Positions 6,326 through 7,622 of a stretch of DNA of 7,622 bases are shown in pieces (position 1 is the first letter of the stretch; each line of letters begins with the position of its first letter). Where the stretch lies: positions 1-7,622 of the forward strand of contig JAAFHM010000224.1 in the NCBI GenBank assembly GCA_013298375.1, given 5' to 3'. Position numbers and translations under genes: made by a program. The DNA is from Ignavibacteria bacterium. GTDB lineage: Bacteria > Bacteroidota > Ignavibacteria > Kapaibacteriales > UBA4661. The notes beneath the pieces are model-generated. The model worked only from the letters and a program-made list of their open reading frames with translations. It searched no databases and was not told the DNA's origin.

Positions 6326-6748
6326 ATGATTACTCTTGAAGAAGCAACTCTTATGGGAATTAACGCTCCTTGGACACATCAACGCATTATTGCCAAATTG
6401 CTCATTCGCTTGGGGACAATGTTTTACGATGGTCGTATTCAACTTGAGCCATTGCCGGAAGCGATGCTCGACGAAGATAAAACCAGCCCTGTGCCTGACA
6501 TTCTGCTCCATGACAACGTTCTTGACCAGACTCGTGTTATCATCGAAATAACGCGTACAAAATCAACAAAAGCAGATTTCAAAAAAATCAAGCAACTCAT
6601 TGATGCCGATGATTACGGCATTCAAGAGGGCTTTGTTTATGATTACAAATTAAACGAATGGCATAAATACAAACGTGATGAGGGTGTAATTTGGGATAAA
6701 CCTTCCTTTTGCGAAGCAATCAATCTTGATTTAGCCACCTTGCTTTAA
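6326..6748 (+). CDS. Uma2-like PD-(D/E)XK family protein, copy 3 (140 aa)
   Basis: This is the third paralogue, starting MITLEEATLMGINAP. HQRII (18-22), P57-D58, E74, D84, K86/K87, Y97 and the E101-G-F-V-Y-D block are all kept, so the predicted nuclease core looks intact. It differs most from the others around residues 65-83, where ETPVIIE...HTSGVKSD is replaced by QTRVIIEITRTKSTKAD, and in the 30-50 segment. The last 54 bases lie in the 120-bp repeat shared with copy 2. The start at 6326 is set by alignment; a TTG three codons upstream is in frame. It converges on the right-hand permease with a 9-bp gap and is divergent from the permease remnant, so it has been kept although that neighbour has decayed. 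Confidence 0.82.
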   Translation: MITLEEATLMGINAPWTHQRIIAKLLIRLGTMFYDGRIQLEPLPEAMLDEDKTSPVPDILLHDNVLDQTRVIIEITRTKSTKADFKKIKQLIDADDYGIQEGFVYDYKLNEWHKYKRDEGVIWDKPSFCEAINLDLATLL

Positions 6749-6814
6749 TACTCTCCATTACTCACTTCTGAGAGATTGTACAGGATTCACCTGTGCAGCC
6801 CGCCATGCCTGCCC
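6695..6814. repeat. 120-bp perfect direct repeat, copy B
   Basis: This segment is identical to 5919-6038. It covers the end of Uma2-like gene 3, the 9-bp gap and the 3' end of the right-hand permease gene. Confidence 0.9.
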
Positions 6815-7622
6815 TGCAACCGTTATAAATGCTATCACCACAGCCGCCGCGCCCGCGCTGGCAAACACCAACCACGACAATTCTACGCGATACGCAAAGT
6901 CTTGTAGCCATTTACCGGAAGCCCAGTATCCAAGAGGCGTTGCGACAATAATTGCCAGCACAACTAATTTCAGAAAATCTTTCGTCAAGAGTGCGATAAT
7001 GCTCGCCACCGATGCGCCCAGCACCTTGCGGATACCAATTTCCTTTGTACGCTGCTCGGCGGTGAAAGCTGCCAAGCCAATCAGCCCCAAACAAGCAATG
7101 ATGATGGTAAGAACGGTACAAGTGTTCAAAAGCATAGCAAATTCGTGGTCTTTGGTGTATTGCTCTTGGAAATATTCATCTAAAAAACGGAACTCAAACG
7201 ATGTTCCAGCAAAAACGCGCTCGTATTCTGCTTTAATTTTCTCTATTGCAGAGCGCACCGACACTGTACCTGCGGGCGTTTGATGCAATTTCACTGAAAT
7301 AAAATCCGAGCCAACGTAGTACGTGAAGATAAGCGGCTGAATGCGCTCGTGCAGCGAGGTTTGGTGGAAATCCCGCACCACGCCGACGATTTTGGCAGTT
7401 TTTGTCCAAGGAAATGTAAGCTGCTCACCAATCGCTTCTTTTGCCGAGCGGAATCCGAGAAGTTTTAGTGCGGTTTCGTTCACGACAACGTTCTGCGTCT
7501 CCGGTGAATACTCGTCTGCACGGAAATTTCGCCCTTCTATAAATTGTGCTTTGTAGCTCGTCAAATAGTCAAAATCCACACCCGCAACATTGTATGAATA
7601 CGTGTGCGTGGGGTCGTTATCG
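6758..7622 (-). CDS. ABC transporter permease, MacB/FtsX type, C-terminal part (cut by right window edge)
   Basis: The frame is open from the TAA at 6758 to the window edge (287 codons; one base of an incomplete codon remains at 7622), so the N-terminal part lies outside. The visible part is the end of the second periplasmic domain (GRNF…, VVVNETALKLLGF…, KIVGVVRDFH) followed by the second FtsX domain: TM about 165-187, EIGIRKVLGA (194-203), TM about 216-236 and TM about 250-272, ending NPVQSLRSE. An internal GTG at 7579 is not the start. The last 100 residues match about 82 of the last 100 of the complete permease at 3095-5479, while the periplasmic part is clearly more divergent. By family knowledge it is an inner-membrane permease subunit needing a separate ATPase. 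Confidence 0.9.
   Translation of the reverse strand, partial: DNDPTHTYSYNVAGVDFDYLTSYKAQFIEGRNFRADEYSPETQNVVVNETALKLLGFRSAKEAIGEQLTFPWTKTAKIVGVVRDFHQTSLHERIQPLIFTYYVGSDFISVKLHQTPAGTVSVRSAIEKIKAEYERVFAGTSFEFRFLDEYFQEQYTKDHEFAMLLNTCTVLTIIIACLGLIGLAAFTAEQRTKEIGIRKVLGASVASIIALLTKDFLKLVVLAIIVATPLGYWASGKWLQDFAYRVELSWLVFASAGAAAVVIAFITVAGQAWRAAQVNPVQSLRSE

Noticed and set aside
7577..7579. GTG at 7579 as the start of the right-hand permease
   Set aside because: The frame is open beyond it to the window edge with normal permease sequence, so it is an internal valine codon.

Overview
The window looks like a chromosomal accessory segment of a Bacteroidota/Chlorobiota-type (FCB group) bacterium of moderate GC. 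The placement is inferred from three things: large MacB/FtsX-type permeases carrying the EIGIRKVLGA motif, which are typically multicopy in that group; an outer-membrane beta-barrel protein with a signal peptide; and repeated leaders matching the Bacteroidota promoter pattern (TTTG, about 19 nt, TAnnTTTG). No tRNA, rRNA, CRISPR array or transposase gene was seen.

Layout. 1-519 (-) is the 5' end of an ABC-type permease that runs off the left edge. 700-957 (-) is a small unknown gene followed by a strong intrinsic terminator (637-681). 1051-2352 (-) encodes a secreted beta-barrel protein that appears to contain two related barrel halves. 2443-2578 is a 136-bp transposase-less element (MITE-like) with 19-bp terminal inverted repeats, exact 10-bp target duplications and an internal perfect palindrome. 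From 2590 to the right edge runs a repeating array in which small Uma2-like (PD-(D/E)XK) genes on + alternate with FtsX/MacB permeases on -: uma2-like 1 (2663-3085), complete permease (3095-5479), uma2-like 2 (5547-5972), permease remnant (5982-6259), uma2-like 3 (6326-6748), and the 3' part of a further permease (6758 to the edge).

The array is strikingly regular. Each Uma2-like stop codon lies exactly 9 bp from the stop codon of the convergent permease. The two permease/Uma2 divergent leaders are 67 and 66 bp. All three Uma2-like genes have the same promoter-like signature with a 19-nt spacer. A 120-bp perfect repeat covers the 3' ends of units 2 and 3, while the gene middles have diverged, which suggests duplication followed by gene conversion. 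The remnant permease has lost nearly all its interior yet keeps both ends, its Uma2-like neighbour and the unit spacing.

How the genes work together is not directly shown. The permeases probably act in the inner membrane with an ATPase encoded elsewhere. The Uma2-like proteins are putative nucleases of unknown role. Their persistent pairing with the permeases is the most unusual feature of the window.
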